From the NCBI RefSeq assembly GCF_022539505.1, contig NC_061514.1, positions 334,535,090-334,599,089 on the forward strand: DNA of 64,000 nt, read 5' to 3'. The stretch is from Lolium rigidum (Eukaryota; Streptophyta; Magnoliopsida; Poales; Poaceae). The position numbers were made by a program, and so were the translations under genes. Of the stretch, positions 42,065 through 53,387 are shown piece after piece. Under the pieces are notes generated by a model. It ran no database searches. It was given only the letters and a program-made list of their open reading frames with translations, and had not been told where the DNA came from. How positions within the stretch are numbered: position 1 is the stretch's first letter; each line of letters starts with the position of its first letter.

Positions 42065-44531
42065 GTGATCAAGCGCTACATCGGCGAGGCGCGGGCGGCG
42101 CTGGAGGCGGCGGCGGAGCAAGGAGGCGACGCGGGGGATGACTTGGTGTAGGATAACGTTGCATAGAAAACAAAAATTTTCCTACCGCAAACACGCAATC
42201 CAAGCCAAGATGCAATCTAGAAGACGGTAGCAACGAGGGGGTATCGAGTCTCACCCTTGAAGAGATTCCAAAGCCTACAAGATGAGGCTCTTGTTGCTGC
42301 GGTAGACGTTCACTTGCCGCTTGCAAAAGCGCGTAGAAGATCTTGATCACGATCGCTTCCGGCGCCACGAACGGGCAGCACCTCCGTACTCGGTCACACG
42401 TTCGGTTGTTGATGAAGACGACCTCCACCTCCCCGTTCCAGCGGGCAGCGGAAGTAGTAGCTCCTCTTAAATCTGGCAGCACGACGGCGTGGTGTCGGTG
42501 TCGATGGAGATCTCCGGCGGAGCTTCGCTAAGCATATGCGGGAGAAGTAGTGGAGGAGGGGTGCTAGGGTTTGGGGAGAGGAGGTGCCTTGGGCGCCGGC
42601 CACAAAGGGGGGCAGCCAAGGTTGGAGGCAAGAGTGGGCGGCCACCCTCCCCTTGTCCCTCATTATATAGGTGGAAGCCCCAAGAGTTGTAGTCCAAGTC
42701 TTCGAATAAGACCCCAACAACAAAACCTCCCAAAAGTGGGAAACCTACTCAAGGGGGGAGTCCTACTCAAGGTGGGACTCCCACCTTTCCTTGAGTGGGG
42801 CTGGCCGGCCACCAAGGTGGAGTCCACCTTGGACTCCTCCCTTTAGGGTTTGGCCGGCCATGCTAGTGGAGTCCCTCCGGACTCCACCTTCCATAGTGCC
42901 ATTTTTCCGGACTTTTCTAGAACCTTCTAGAACCTGCCATAAATGCACCGGATCATTTCCAAACTTGGAATATGACTTCCTATATATGAATCTTATTCTC
43001 CGGACCATTCCGGAACTCCTCGTGATGTCCGTGATCTCATCCGGGACTCCGAACAAATATTCGAACTCCATTCCATATTCAAGTTCTACCATTTCAACAT
43101 CCAACTTTAAGTGTGTCACCCTACGGTTCGCGAACTATGCGGACATGGTTGAGTACTCACTCCGACCAATAACCAATAGCGGGATCCGGAGATCCATAAT
43201 GGCTCCCACATATTCAACGATGACTTTAGTGATCGAATGAACCATTCACATACGATACCAATTCCCTTTGTCACGCGATATTTTACTTGTCCGAGGTTTG
43301 ATCATCGGTATCACTCTATACCTTGTTCAACCTCGTCTCCCGACAAGTACTCTTTACTCGTACCGTGGTATGTGGTCTCTTATGAACTTATTCATATGCT
43401 TGCAAGACATTAGACGACATTCCACCGAGAGGGCCCAGAGTATATCTATCCGTCATCGGGATGGACAAATCCCACTCGTTGATCTATATGCCTCAACTCA
43501 TACTTTCCGGATACTTAATCCCACCTTTATAACCACCCATTTACGCGAGTGGCGTTTGGTGTAATCAAAGTACCTTTCCGGTATAAGTGATTTACATGAT
43601 CTCATGGTCATAAGGACTAGGTAACTATGTATCGAAAGCTTATAGCAAATAACTTAATGACGTGATCTTATGTTACGCTTAATTGGGTGTGTCCATTACA
43701 TCATTCATATAATGACATAACCTTGTTATTAATAACATCCAATGTTCATGATCACGAAACCATGATCATCTATTAATCAACAAGCTAGTTATACAAGAGG
43801 CTTACTAGGGACTCCTTGTTGTTCACATAACACACATGTATCAATGTTTCGGTTAATACAATTATAGAATGGTATGTAAACATTATCATAAACACAAAGA
43901 TATATTATAATAACCATTTTATTATTGCCTCTTGGGCATATCTCCAACACTTGGCGGCGGAGGCGGCGCTGGGCCTCGTGGCGGCCGCGCTGGAGGTGTC
44001 GCCGCGCATGGAGGCGGCGCTGGAGCTCCGGGCCCGCGCGCTCCTCGCGTTGCGGCGATACCGCGAGAACGTGTGCTGGTCGGAGGACAGCTTCTCCCCG
44101 CCCAACTCAACGGCCAATTTGGTATCCATGCCGGCGGGCAGAAGGGCGTCGTCGGGGATGCCGCCGGCGAGCGAGGCGGACTCGGTGTCGCAGCTCCTGG
44201 CGCACGTGAAGCTCCTGCTCCGGCGCCGCGCGGCGGCGGTGGCCGCGCTCGACGCGCGCCTCCTGGCCGAGGCGGTGCGCCACTTCTCCAAGGTGCTCGA
44301 CGCGCGCCGCGGCGGCGTGCTCCCGCACACCTTCGCCACGGCCTACCTAGTGGGCCGGGCCGCGTCGTTCCGCGCGTCCGGGCGCCCCGCCGTCGCCATC
44401 GCCGACTGCAACCGCGCGCTGGCGCTCGACCCTGCGTTCATCCCGGCGCTGCGCGCGCCGACGTGCTCGAGTCCATCGGCGCGATCCCCGACAGCCTCCG
44501 GGACCTCGACCTGGGCTCGATGGAGATTTAG
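42065..44531 (+). pseudogene. Captured fragments of a TPR/DnaJ-type gene
   Basis: Coding sequence before the solo LTR (IKRYIGEARAALEAAAEQGG) continues after it without frame loss: DDLAAEAALGLVAAALEVSP, then MEAALELRARALLALRRYRE. The reading then jumps to VCWSEDSFSPPNS, QLLAHVKLLLRRRAAAVAAL, EAVRHFSKVLDARRGG, FATAYLVGRAASFRASG and ADCNRALALDPAFIPAL, all recognisable from a grass TPR protein with a C-terminal J domain. Roughly 90 residues are missing at the jump. After PALRA a small indel shifts frame, and the homology ends at LRDLDLGSMEI (stop 44529-44531). The J domain is absent. An AG at 42063-42064 may be the old intron acceptor. Confidence 0.8.
42147..43949 (-). mobile_element. BARE/Angela-type solo LTR
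   Basis: This 1,803 bp LTR has TG...CA ends flanked by CTTGG at 42142-42146 and 43950-43954. In minus orientation it starts TGTTGGAGATATGCCCAAG and ends CGTTATCCTACA, the pattern of BARE-1-like Copia LTRs. No internal domain is present, so the element was reduced by LTR-LTR recombination. It lies within the TPR gene fragment. Confidence 0.95.
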
Positions 44532-45230
44532 TGCGGCCCACTTCATCGACCACCACCACCTAATTTCTCCCCCGTTCGCCGCAGGGAACCCTGGGAATCC
44601 CCCGCTCCAGTCCAGTCCAATTCGGCCTCCCCTGCTTCCAATTTGGCATGCTCTCGCATCCACGAAGAGGCGCTTTGGCGTCCGATTTGGCATGCTCCCG
44701 CATCCATGAAGAGGAGAGGAATCTGGTCGGAGCTTTTCGCGGCGGGGACGCATGGTCGGAGGTGATGGCGCTGGGGACTAGCCGGAGGTCAGAGGTGCTG
44801 GCGCGAGGGGCTAGCCGGAGGTCGGAGGCGATTCCGCGGCCAAGGATGCAGAGAGAAGCGCGCCGTTGATGTGCACGCGGAGGCGTCCAACAGATGAGCA
44901 GTCCGGCGGCCAGCACCATGATTCGTCTCTTGATTTTTGTTGGAGCCGTCATTGTTTTTTTTTCATCTGAACTGATCCCTTTTTCATCTGAACTGATCCC
45001 CGTGAGTTATTCTTTGCATGTGAGAAGCAGAAAAGAGAGTTCAGGATAATTTTATTCTCTCCATCAAATGGACCCCACGAGCATGCATCATGTATCTGGA
45101 TGAAAAGTCCCTATTGGACCGTGTAGTCTCTGTTAGTTGACAAGCTAGGATGGGAAGCATCCAACGGTGCTCGACCAAATCCAACGGTGATAATCGGGTG
45201 CTCACGTATCCCCCTGTTCACCGAATCCAC
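44532..45230. other. Right part of the Pack-MULE
   Basis: This contains a GC-rich block with a repeated phrase, ATTTGGCATGCTCTCGCATC and ATTTGGCATGCTCCCGCATC, about 45 bp apart, perhaps leader sequence of a second captured gene. An AT-rich subterminal region and the right terminal repeat follow. Confidence 0.5.
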
Positions 45231-45240
45231 AACAGTTAAC

Positions 45241-47449
45241 TCATAAGCAATAAATTCTTAGTAGAAGGCATTGAAGCAACACAAAGGATGATTAAGTTTC
45301 AGCAATTGCTTTCAACTTGTAACATGTATATCTCATGGATAGTTGTCAACACAAAGTAATATAACAAGTGCAATAGGTAAACATGTAAGAATCAATGCAC
45401 ACAGTTTATACAAGTGTTTGCTTCTAAGATAGAAAGGAGTAGGTAAACTGACTCAACAATAAAGTAAAAGAATGGCCCTTCGCAGAGGGAAGCATGGATT
45501 GCTATATTTGTGCTAGAGCTTTTATTTTGAAAACATAAAGAGAGCATAAAAAGTAAAGTTTTGAGAGGTGTTTGTTGTTGTCAACGAATGGTAGTGGGCA
45601 CTCTAACCCCCTTGCCAGTACAGACTTTCAAAGAGCGGCTCCCATGAAATTTTATTTTTGGGTGGCACTCCTTCCAACCTTGCTTTCACAAACCATGGCT
45701 AACCGAATCCTCGGGTGCCTGCCAACAATCTCATACCATGAAGGAGTGACTTTTTATTTTAGTTTTATTTAGATGACACTCCTCCCCACCTTTGCTTTCT
45801 CAAGCCATGGCTAACCGAATCATCGGGTGCCGACCAACAATCTCATACCATGGAGGAGTGTCTATTTGCAACTTTATGAAAGTTAATTAATTCGGGGCTG
45901 GGAACCCCATTGCCAGCTCTTTTTGCAAAATTATTGGATAAGCGGATGAAGCCACTAGTCCATTGGTGAAAGTTGCCCAACAAGATTGAAAGATAAACAC
46001 CACATACTTCCTCATGAGCTATAAAACATTGACACAAATAAGAGGTAATAACTTTTGAATTGTTTAAAGATAGCACTCAAGCAATTTACTTTGGAATGGT
46101 GGAGAAATATCATGTAGTAGGTAGGTATGGTGGACACAAATGGCATAGTTTTTGGCTCAAGGATTTGGATGCACGAGAAGAATCTCTCTCAATACAAGGC
46201 TAGGCTAGCAAGGTTGTTTGAAGCAAACTCAAGTATAAAACGGTGCAGCAAGACTCACATATGAACGTATTGTAAGCGTTATAAGACTTTACACGGTCTT
46301 CCTTGTTGTTCAAACACCTTAACCAGAAAATATCTAGACTTAGAGAGACCAATCATGCAAACCAAATTTTAACAAGCTCTACAATATTTCTTCACTAATA
46401 GGTGCAAAGTATATGATACAAGAGCTTAATCATGAGCACAACAATTGCCAAGTATCAAGTTATTCAAGACATCATACCAATTACCACATGTAGCATTTTC
46501 TGTTTCCAACCATATAACAATTAACGAAGCAGTTTTCAACCTTCGCCATGAACATTAAAAGTAAAGCTAAGAACACATGTGTTCATATGAACGAGCGGAG
46601 CGTGTCTCTCTCCCACACAAGGATGAACTTATTCAAACAAAACAAAAACAAACAGACGCTCCAAGTAAAGTACATAAGATGTGACGGAATAAAAATATAG
46701 TTTCACTAGAAGAACCTGATAATGTTGTCGATGAAGAAGGGGATGCCTTGGGCATCCCCAAGCTTAGATGCTTGAGTCTTCTTGAAATATGCAGGGATGA
46801 ACCACGGGGGCATCCCCAAGCTTAGACCTTTCACTCTTCTTGATCATAGTATATCATCCTCTTCTCTTGACCCTTGAAAACTTCCTCCACACCAAACTTA
46901 AAGCAAACTCATTAGAGGGTTAGTGCATAATAAAAATTCACATGTTCAGAGATGACACAATCATTCTTAACACTTCTGGACATTGCACAAAGCTTCTGAA
47001 AGTTAATAGAACAAAGAAACCCATTCAACATAGCAAAAGAGGCAATGCGAAATAAAAGGCAGAATCTGTCAAAACAGAACAGTCCGTAAAGACGAATTTT
47101 GCAGGAGCACTTAACTTGCTCAGATGGAAAAACTCAAAACTAATGAAAGTTGCGCACATATCTGAGGATCACGCACGTAAATTTGCAGATTTTTCTGAGT
47201 TACCTACAGAGATTTCTGCGCGAATTCGTGACAGACAGCACATCTGTTTCTGCGCAGTAATCCAAATCTAGCATCAACTTTACCATAGAGACTTTACTTG
47301 GCACAAAAAACATGATAAGGAGAGGTTGCTACGGTAGTAAACAACTTCCAAGACTCAAATATAAAACAAAAGTGCTGTAGTAAAATAAACACATGGGTTA
47401 TCTCCCAAGAAGTTCTTTCTTTATAGCCATTAAGATGGGCTCAGTAATT
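45241..47449 (-). other. Sabrina-like internal region, non-coding
   Basis: This is long AT-rich internal sequence without open frames. Part of it (45341-45560 and 46070-46300) is what appears in the chimeric Gypsy element at 4766-5880. GGCATCCCCAAGCTTAG at about 46752 and 46810 repeats the purine-tract neighbourhood found next to the 3' LTR. Confidence 0.75.
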
Positions 47450-48197
47450 TTAATGATACTCTCGCAAGAAATAAGAGTTGAAGCAAAAGAGAGCATCAAG
47501 AAGCAAATTCAAAACACATTTAAGCCTAACATGCTTCCAATGAAAAGGAATCTTGTACACAAATAAATTCATGAAGAACAAAGTGACAAGCATAGGAAGA
47601 TAACACAAGCGCAACTTCAATATTCTCAACATAAAGAAGGGAAACTTAATATTATTAAGATGCATATAACCATGTTTCCCTCTCTCATAATAACTTTCAG
47701 TAGCATCATGAACAAACTCAACAATATAACTATCACATACAACATTATTGTCATGAGCCACATGCATAAAATTATTACTACTCCCAACATAAGCATAGTC
47801 ATTCTTATTAATTGTAGTGGGAGCAAATTCAACAAAGTAGCTATCATTATCATTCTCATCATCAAATATAGGAGGCATAGTATAATCATAATCAAATTTA
47901 CTCTCCATAGTAGGCGGCACCAAAAGACCACTATCATTATAATCATCATAAATAGGAGACATATCATAATCAACATAAACTTTCTCCTCAATACCCGGAG
48001 GACTAAAGAGATCATTTTCATCAAAACCGACCTCCCCAAGCTTAAATTCTTCCATAGCATTATCAACAATGGTGTTCATACTAATAACATTGCTACTAGC
48101 ATGCAAATAAGATTCCATAGGTTTTTTAATTTTCGCAGCAAACAATTCTATCTCGAGGAAAAGATTAAAAAGCTCACCGTTGCTTTCCATTATGCCT
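47450..48197 (-). pseudogene. Sabrina-like gag-region reading frame, truncated by the gap
   Basis: The minus-strand frame contains MESNGELFNLFLEIELFAAK, EEFKLGEVGFDENDLFSPP, acidic DYDMSPIYDDYNDS repeats and SYYERGKHGYMHLN, and ends FNSYFLREYH at 47450. It runs into the N gap at its N-terminal side. Such frames are typical of the non-autonomous internal region of this family. No zinc knuckle or protease was seen. Confidence 0.7.
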
Positions 48198-48297
48198 NNN
48201 NNNNNNNNNNNNNNNNNNNNNNNNNNNNNNNNNNNNNNNNNNNNNNNNNNNNNNNNNNNNNNNNNNNNNNNNNNNNNNNNNNNNNNNNNNNNNNNNN
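48198..48297. other. Assembly gap (100 N)
   Basis: Exactly 100 N, the usual placeholder for unknown length. The left side is Sabrina-like internal sequence and the right side is the middle of a Copia LTR. At least the rest of that LTR, the first 128 bp of the Sabrina-like LTR and the primer binding region must be missing. Confidence 0.98.
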
Positions 48298-48740
48298 GTG
48301 GCCGGTCACCCTCCCAAACCCTAGCCGCCCCCTCTCCTCCATAGCTCCCGCGTGCTTTAGCGAAGCTCCGCCGGAGTTCTCCACCGCCACCGACACCACG
48401 CCGTCGTGCTGTCGGATTCAAGAGGAGCTACTACTTCCGCTGCCCGCTGGAACGGGAGGTGGACGTCGTCTTCATCAACAACCGAACGTGTGACCGAGTA
48501 CGGAGGTGCTGCCCGTTCGTGGCGCCGGAACCGATCGTGATCAAGATCTTCTACGCGCTTTTGCAAGCGGCAAGTGAACGTCTACCGCAGCAACAAGAGC
48601 CTCATCTTGTAGGCTTTGGAATCTCTTCAAGGGTGAGACTCGATAACCCCTCGTTTCTACCGTCTTCTAGATTGCATCTTGGCTTGGATTGCGTGTTCGC
48701 GGTAGGAAAATTTTTGTTTTCTATGCAACGTTATCCTACA
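48298..48740 (+). mobile_element. BARE/Angela-type LTR, terminal part, inserted in the 5' LTR
   Basis: This is the inverse of 42147-42590 with few differences, ending CGTTATCCTACA at 48740. Sabrina-like LTR sequence resumes at 48741 with AAAGA, the probable target duplication (AAAGA occurs at the same place, 40029-40033, in the intact LTR). The other end lies in the gap, so it may be a solo LTR or a full element. Confidence 0.9.
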
Positions 48741-50350
48741 AAAGATATCCCTCTCAAGCAACCCTGCAACCACAAAGCAAGAAGTCTCTTGTGTCCCCAA
48801 CACACCTAATACACTTGTCAGATGTATAGGTGCACTAGTTCGGCGAAGAGATAGTGAAATACAGGTGGTATGAATGTATATGAGCAATAGTAACGGCACC
48901 AGAAAATAGCTTGCTGATACAACTGGCGTATGGTTGATGGTGGTAATATTGCAGGCAGTACGGATGCAGTAGAACAGTAAACAAGCGATGATTGCAGTAT
49001 TTGGGAACAAGGCCTAGGGATTATACTTTCACTAGTGGACACTCTCAACATTGATCACATAACAGAATAAATAGATAAATGCTATACTCTACACTCTCTT
49101 GTTGGATGATGAACACCACTAATTGCATAGGATTACACGAACCCTCAATGCCGGAGTTAACAAGCTCCACAATATTCGATATTCATGTTTAAATAACCTT
49201 AGAGTGCACGATAGATCAACACAACTAAACCAAGTACTAACATAGCATGCACACTCGTCACCATCACACTATGAAGGAGGCATAGATCACATCAATACTA
49301 TCATAGCAATAGTTAACTTCATAATCTACAAGAGATCACAATCATAACCTACGCCAAGTACTACACGATGCACACACTGTCACCTTTACACCGTGCAGGA
49401 GGAATAGAGTACTTTAATAACATCACTAGAGTAGCACATAGATGAATAGTGATACAAAACACATTGCAATCATAAAGGGATATAAATAAGCACCTCACTA
49501 TGCTATTCATAACAGTGAATAAGTATTCTGTGAAATATAGCCTAAGAGACCCACACGGTGCACACACTGTCACCTTTACACACGTGGGACAAGGAGTCTC
49601 CGGAGATCACATAAGTAAAATCCACTTGACTAGCATAATGACATCTAGATTACAAGCATCATCATATGAATCTCAATCATGTAAGGCAGCTCATGAGATT
49701 ATTGTATTGAAGTACATAGGAGAGAGATTAACCACATAGCTACCGGTACAGCCCTTAGCCTCGATGGAGAACTACTCCCTCCTCATGGGAGACAAGCAGC
49801 GGTGATGAAGATGGCGGTGGAGTCGATGGAGAAGCCTTCCGGGGCCACTTCCCGTCCCGGCGGCGTGCCGGAACACGAGACTTCGTCCCCGGATCTTGGC
49901 TTCGCGATGGCGGCGGCTCTGGAAGGTTTCTCTTATCGTGGTTTTTCCGTATCGATGTTTTAGGTCAGGGACCTTTATATAGGCGAAGAGGCGGAGTCGG
50001 AGGGCTGACGAGGCGGTGACACAACAGGGGGGCGCGGCCCACACCCTGGCCGCGCCAGCCTGGTGTGTGGGGCCCCCAGGGCTCCCATCTGGTCCCCCTT
50101 TGACTTTCTGGAAGGTTCCGGGAAAAATAAGATGTTGGGTCTTCGTTTCGTCGAATTCCGAGAATATTGCCCGAACAGCCTTTCTGGAACCAAAAACAAC
50201 AGAAAACAGGAACTGGCCCTTCGGCATCTCGTTAATAGGTTAGTTCCGGAAAACGCATCAAAACGGTATAAAGTGTGAACAAATCATGTAGGTATTGTCA
50301 TAAAACAAGCATGGAACATAAGAAATTATAGATACGTTTGAGACGTATCA
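48741..50350 (-). repeat. 5' LTR of the Sabrina-like element, partial
   Basis: This corresponds to 40029-41638. The remaining 128 bp should lie beyond the Copia insertion, in the gap. Confidence 0.95.
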
Positions 50351-51692
50351 TGGCTCTTGTGGACTTGTGATATTATGGACAGCCCCCAGCTGTTGTATAT
50401 AAAGGCTTGGACCTGAGAGGCCGTAGGATCTCTTAATTCTAATTGAACTCTCGGTCAAACCTTGTCAAACTCATATTGACACCAAATAAGGAAGTCCCCG
50501 ATTGAATCGGAATAGGAAGAGTAAAGCTCCTCCCTCCCACTCCCAAACCGAGTGGAGGGAGGACTTTCCCTCTCCCTCTCGGCCATGGCCGCTAGCCGTC
50601 CGGCTGTCCCACTTGGCGCGTAGGTGGGGCCCACTCGGATCTAGGCTAGGTGGGTTCCCCCCTTCCGGAACTTTCTAGTACAACAGAAAAATCTGCAACT
50701 TTCTGGAACCATTCCGATACTTACCATATATATTCCTATAGGTTTGTCGACCTTCTGAATCCATCCGTGATATTCCCAAATCCATTAGGGACACTGAAAA
50801 CACTGCACTTGATATCTCTCTATCCCTAGCGGCGTCGAACCTTAAGTGTGTGACCCAACGGATTTGCGATTATGCGGAAATGACTAGGTCCATAGCCAAT
50901 GGTTAATTAATAGAAAGACCTGGAAATCCATATTAACCCCCACGTATTGATGATCTTATCGAGTGAACCACTTATGTCATTCATATATAATTCCCATGTC
51001 CTGGGATATCTTAGTTACCTGAGATTTGATCGTCCTTGTTCTTATCTTAGTTACCCGAGATTTGATCGTTGGTATCTTCATACCTTGTTCTTATCTCGTT
51101 ACCAGTAAGTACTTTTTCTCATCGTAATAGCGCACCCTCATGTGACCTAGTCATGGGACCGCAAGCGATTGAGTTTATATTACCGAGAGGGCCCAAAGAA
51201 TATCTTTCCGTTACTTGGATGGACAAATCTCACTCTTGATAACATACAACCCAACAAGTATCTTATAGAATATGTGCGAGATAGCTTTATGATCACCCAA
51301 CAACGAAGTGAAGTTTGCAACAACTATGCATTCTTCCAATACCCGGGAGTTGTATAATCTCATGATCAAAGGAATAGTATAGATGACAATAGGAAAGCTT
51401 CGCAATTAGAACTATGTAACACAAACATCTGCTGCACTTTGATTAGGTTAAGTCTATCATATTATTATCCTTAATAACATGAGCTCGCTAATAAGTGATA
51501 CTATGTCCATGGCAATGGAAACCAATAACCAACACTTATTTCACGAACTTGTATAGATACATACTAAAGACACATTGTGTTCATATTTCACACATGTACT
51601 ATGTTTCCGGATAAGACAAACATTATCATGAAAATATATTGGTGATAATAAATATTCCTTTATTATTGCCTCTTGGGCACCAAATCCCTTCA

Positions 51693-53162
51693 GTCTTCCA
51701 CTTGCACTAGAGTCAATAATTCTAGTTAACATATGGTTACAATTCAACACTTGTAGGATTTAAGTGTCCAATCATGTTTTGCTCGTGTGGAAAAGGAATA
51801 GTCAACATATCCTTTTAGATATATGCGAACAATGCAAATCTTTATGTCACATTTACTTGACGTACTCACATATATAATATGTGAAAGTACTTATGTATTC
51901 GGAGATTTTGTATGACTGTGATTTTACATGAATTTGACAATAGATCGATTATCTAATTCAATTCATTAAAATCATAACAAGATCCATAGATAAATCATTT
52001 TTTTATCTATACTCCCTTTTTTGTGTAACTCTATGAGTAATCACAAAATAGTACTTCTTTTGTAAATGCCACCACAACAACAATAGTTCTCTAACTATTT
52101 CCTTTAAGTATATAAGTTTCCTATCTTAAGAAATTCATTTTATCATGATCTAAATATGAAGCTTTGCATAGATGTAAATCCTCTCATCTAACTCTTCATA
52201 AAAATCATGAAATATACAATACTTCTCAAATACCATGACATGGTACCTTTTAAGAATATCTATAATTGATGCTCAATCTTTCATATCAGTAATTTTCTGA
52301 AATGTTTTGTCAAAGAAAAAATATTGAACAAATCCTGTCTAAATATATGTTTATCCCATCCATAAAACATATGACTTAGTCATAGTAGATGTTCCGACAT
52401 CATCTTTTATCAATAACCGTTACTCGGTATTGAAGTTAATCAATAGCATTGCCCTGTAACATATATAAGAACCAAATATCTTATATACTCCAAACAAATA
52501 TTTTGACTAAGCTTTCTAATTGCGTATTTTAGATTATAACTCACATAATATTTATACTCAATCTTAGCTTCGCCTTGATCCCTAAAGAATCTTTGAATTC
52601 TTTATTCTATTTCAAACAACTAGGCTATACAACATCTTTCCTTAATATTTATATGTTGACTTACATATAAAATACTAAGAACAAAATTAGATCTCCCACT
52701 CATTTTCTTCCAAACATAGATATCTTTTTAAATTTGAATAAAAAATTCTTTGAGCTTTAACCAAAACAAAGATTTCTATTTCCAAGATGCATTGCTTAAA
52801 TTTTTTTCCTTTAAGCTTGCAATCCTTTATTAGTATCATTGGACCTTCAAAACTTTAAAATTGTATTAAATGAATTTTTTCCTTTAACAATACTTTGTTG
52901 ATGAAACTTTGTTTTGATGTCCTCTTCAACTATAAAATATGTAATGATTACTAATAAAATCCTAAAGGATTCATAGCTTCACTATGGAAGATAAATCTTC
53001 TCATAGTCTATTTTCACTGAATTTGTGAGGAATAAATTCGTGACTAATCAAGCTAGTGAATAAATGACACTAATAACATTTGTTATTCATAAATTCACTG
53101 TTTATCCATTAAGTACAAACTCTTTGGATAAATACTAATAGTTCACATATAGTGTTATATTT
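51693..53162 (-). other. Decayed Copia internal region
   Basis: This is AT-rich sequence upstream (in element orientation) of the split 3' LTR. The purine tract at 51693-51707 (minus strand GTGCAAGTGGAAGAC) and nearby ATTGACTCTAG resemble the region before BARE-group 3' LTRs. No integrase, RT or RNase H motif survives. Confidence 0.5.
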
Positions 53163-53387
53163 GTGAATTCTATTTTGGATTTAGTGATTACCCCATGGGA
53201 ACCCAGTCTTGGACGCGGCGAGTCTCCGACCCGACATCTGCCTCGCCAAGTACTCCAGGGTTGCCACCGCTCGCCATTTCGCCCTAGGGTTCACCCTCCT
53301 ACTTCCTCTTTCTCCACCAGTTCTCCTGTCACCACTCCGACTGGGCGCATGGATGGAGCCAGCCTTGGGTCGATCAGGTGGCGGGCG
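53163..53387. other. Sequence left of the hAT element
   Basis: GC-rich, short open frames only, no recognised gene. It may be part of a larger hAT or captured sequence. Confidence 0.35.

Larger units (their letters stand above)
41878..45230 (+). mobile_element. Pack-MULE carrying host gene fragments
   Basis: The 10-bp duplication AACAGTTAAC is at 41868-41877 and 45231-45240. The terminal regions share GGTGATCAGGGGGATACGTG (left) and, inverted, GGTGAACAGGGGGATACGTG, continuing AGCACCC. No transposase is present. Instead there is host coding sequence from a TPR/DnaJ-type gene and a second GC-rich fragment. A Copia solo LTR lies inside. Without it the element is about 1.55 kb, a normal Pack-MULE size. 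Confidence 0.85.
39901..50350 (-). mobile_element. Sabrina/WHAM-like Gypsy element inside the Copia LTR
   Basis: The LTRs 39901-41638 and the matching 48741-50350 start TGATACGTCTCAAACG and end CGTAGACATCA in minus orientation. TGGCT at 39896-39900 and 50351-50355 is the target duplication. The internal region holds long non-coding stretches and one gag-like frame. It has been hit by a Pack-MULE (41878-45230) and, in its 5' LTR, by a Copia LTR that runs into an assembly gap. The family name is from recognition of the LTR start and AGCATCCCCAAGCTTAG next to the LTR. Confidence 0.9.
39332..51692 (-). mobile_element. Copia LTR (BARE/Angela-like), split by a Gypsy element
   Basis: In minus orientation the LTR begins TGAAGGGATTTGGTGCCC at 51692, has the AAGAGGCAATAATAAA start typical of the BARE/WIS/Angela group, and ends CTACGAATCCCTACA at 39332. 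Without the Gypsy insertion it is about 1.9 kb. Sequence inside its 5' boundary (51693 on) reads GTGCAAGTGGAAGAC on the minus strand, a polypurine tract, so this is a 3' LTR. The 5' LTR is not seen. Confidence 0.85.

Noticed and set aside
42147..43949. Full-length Copia element in the TPR gene fragment
   Set aside because: Only one LTR lies between the CTTGG duplications, so it is a solo LTR.
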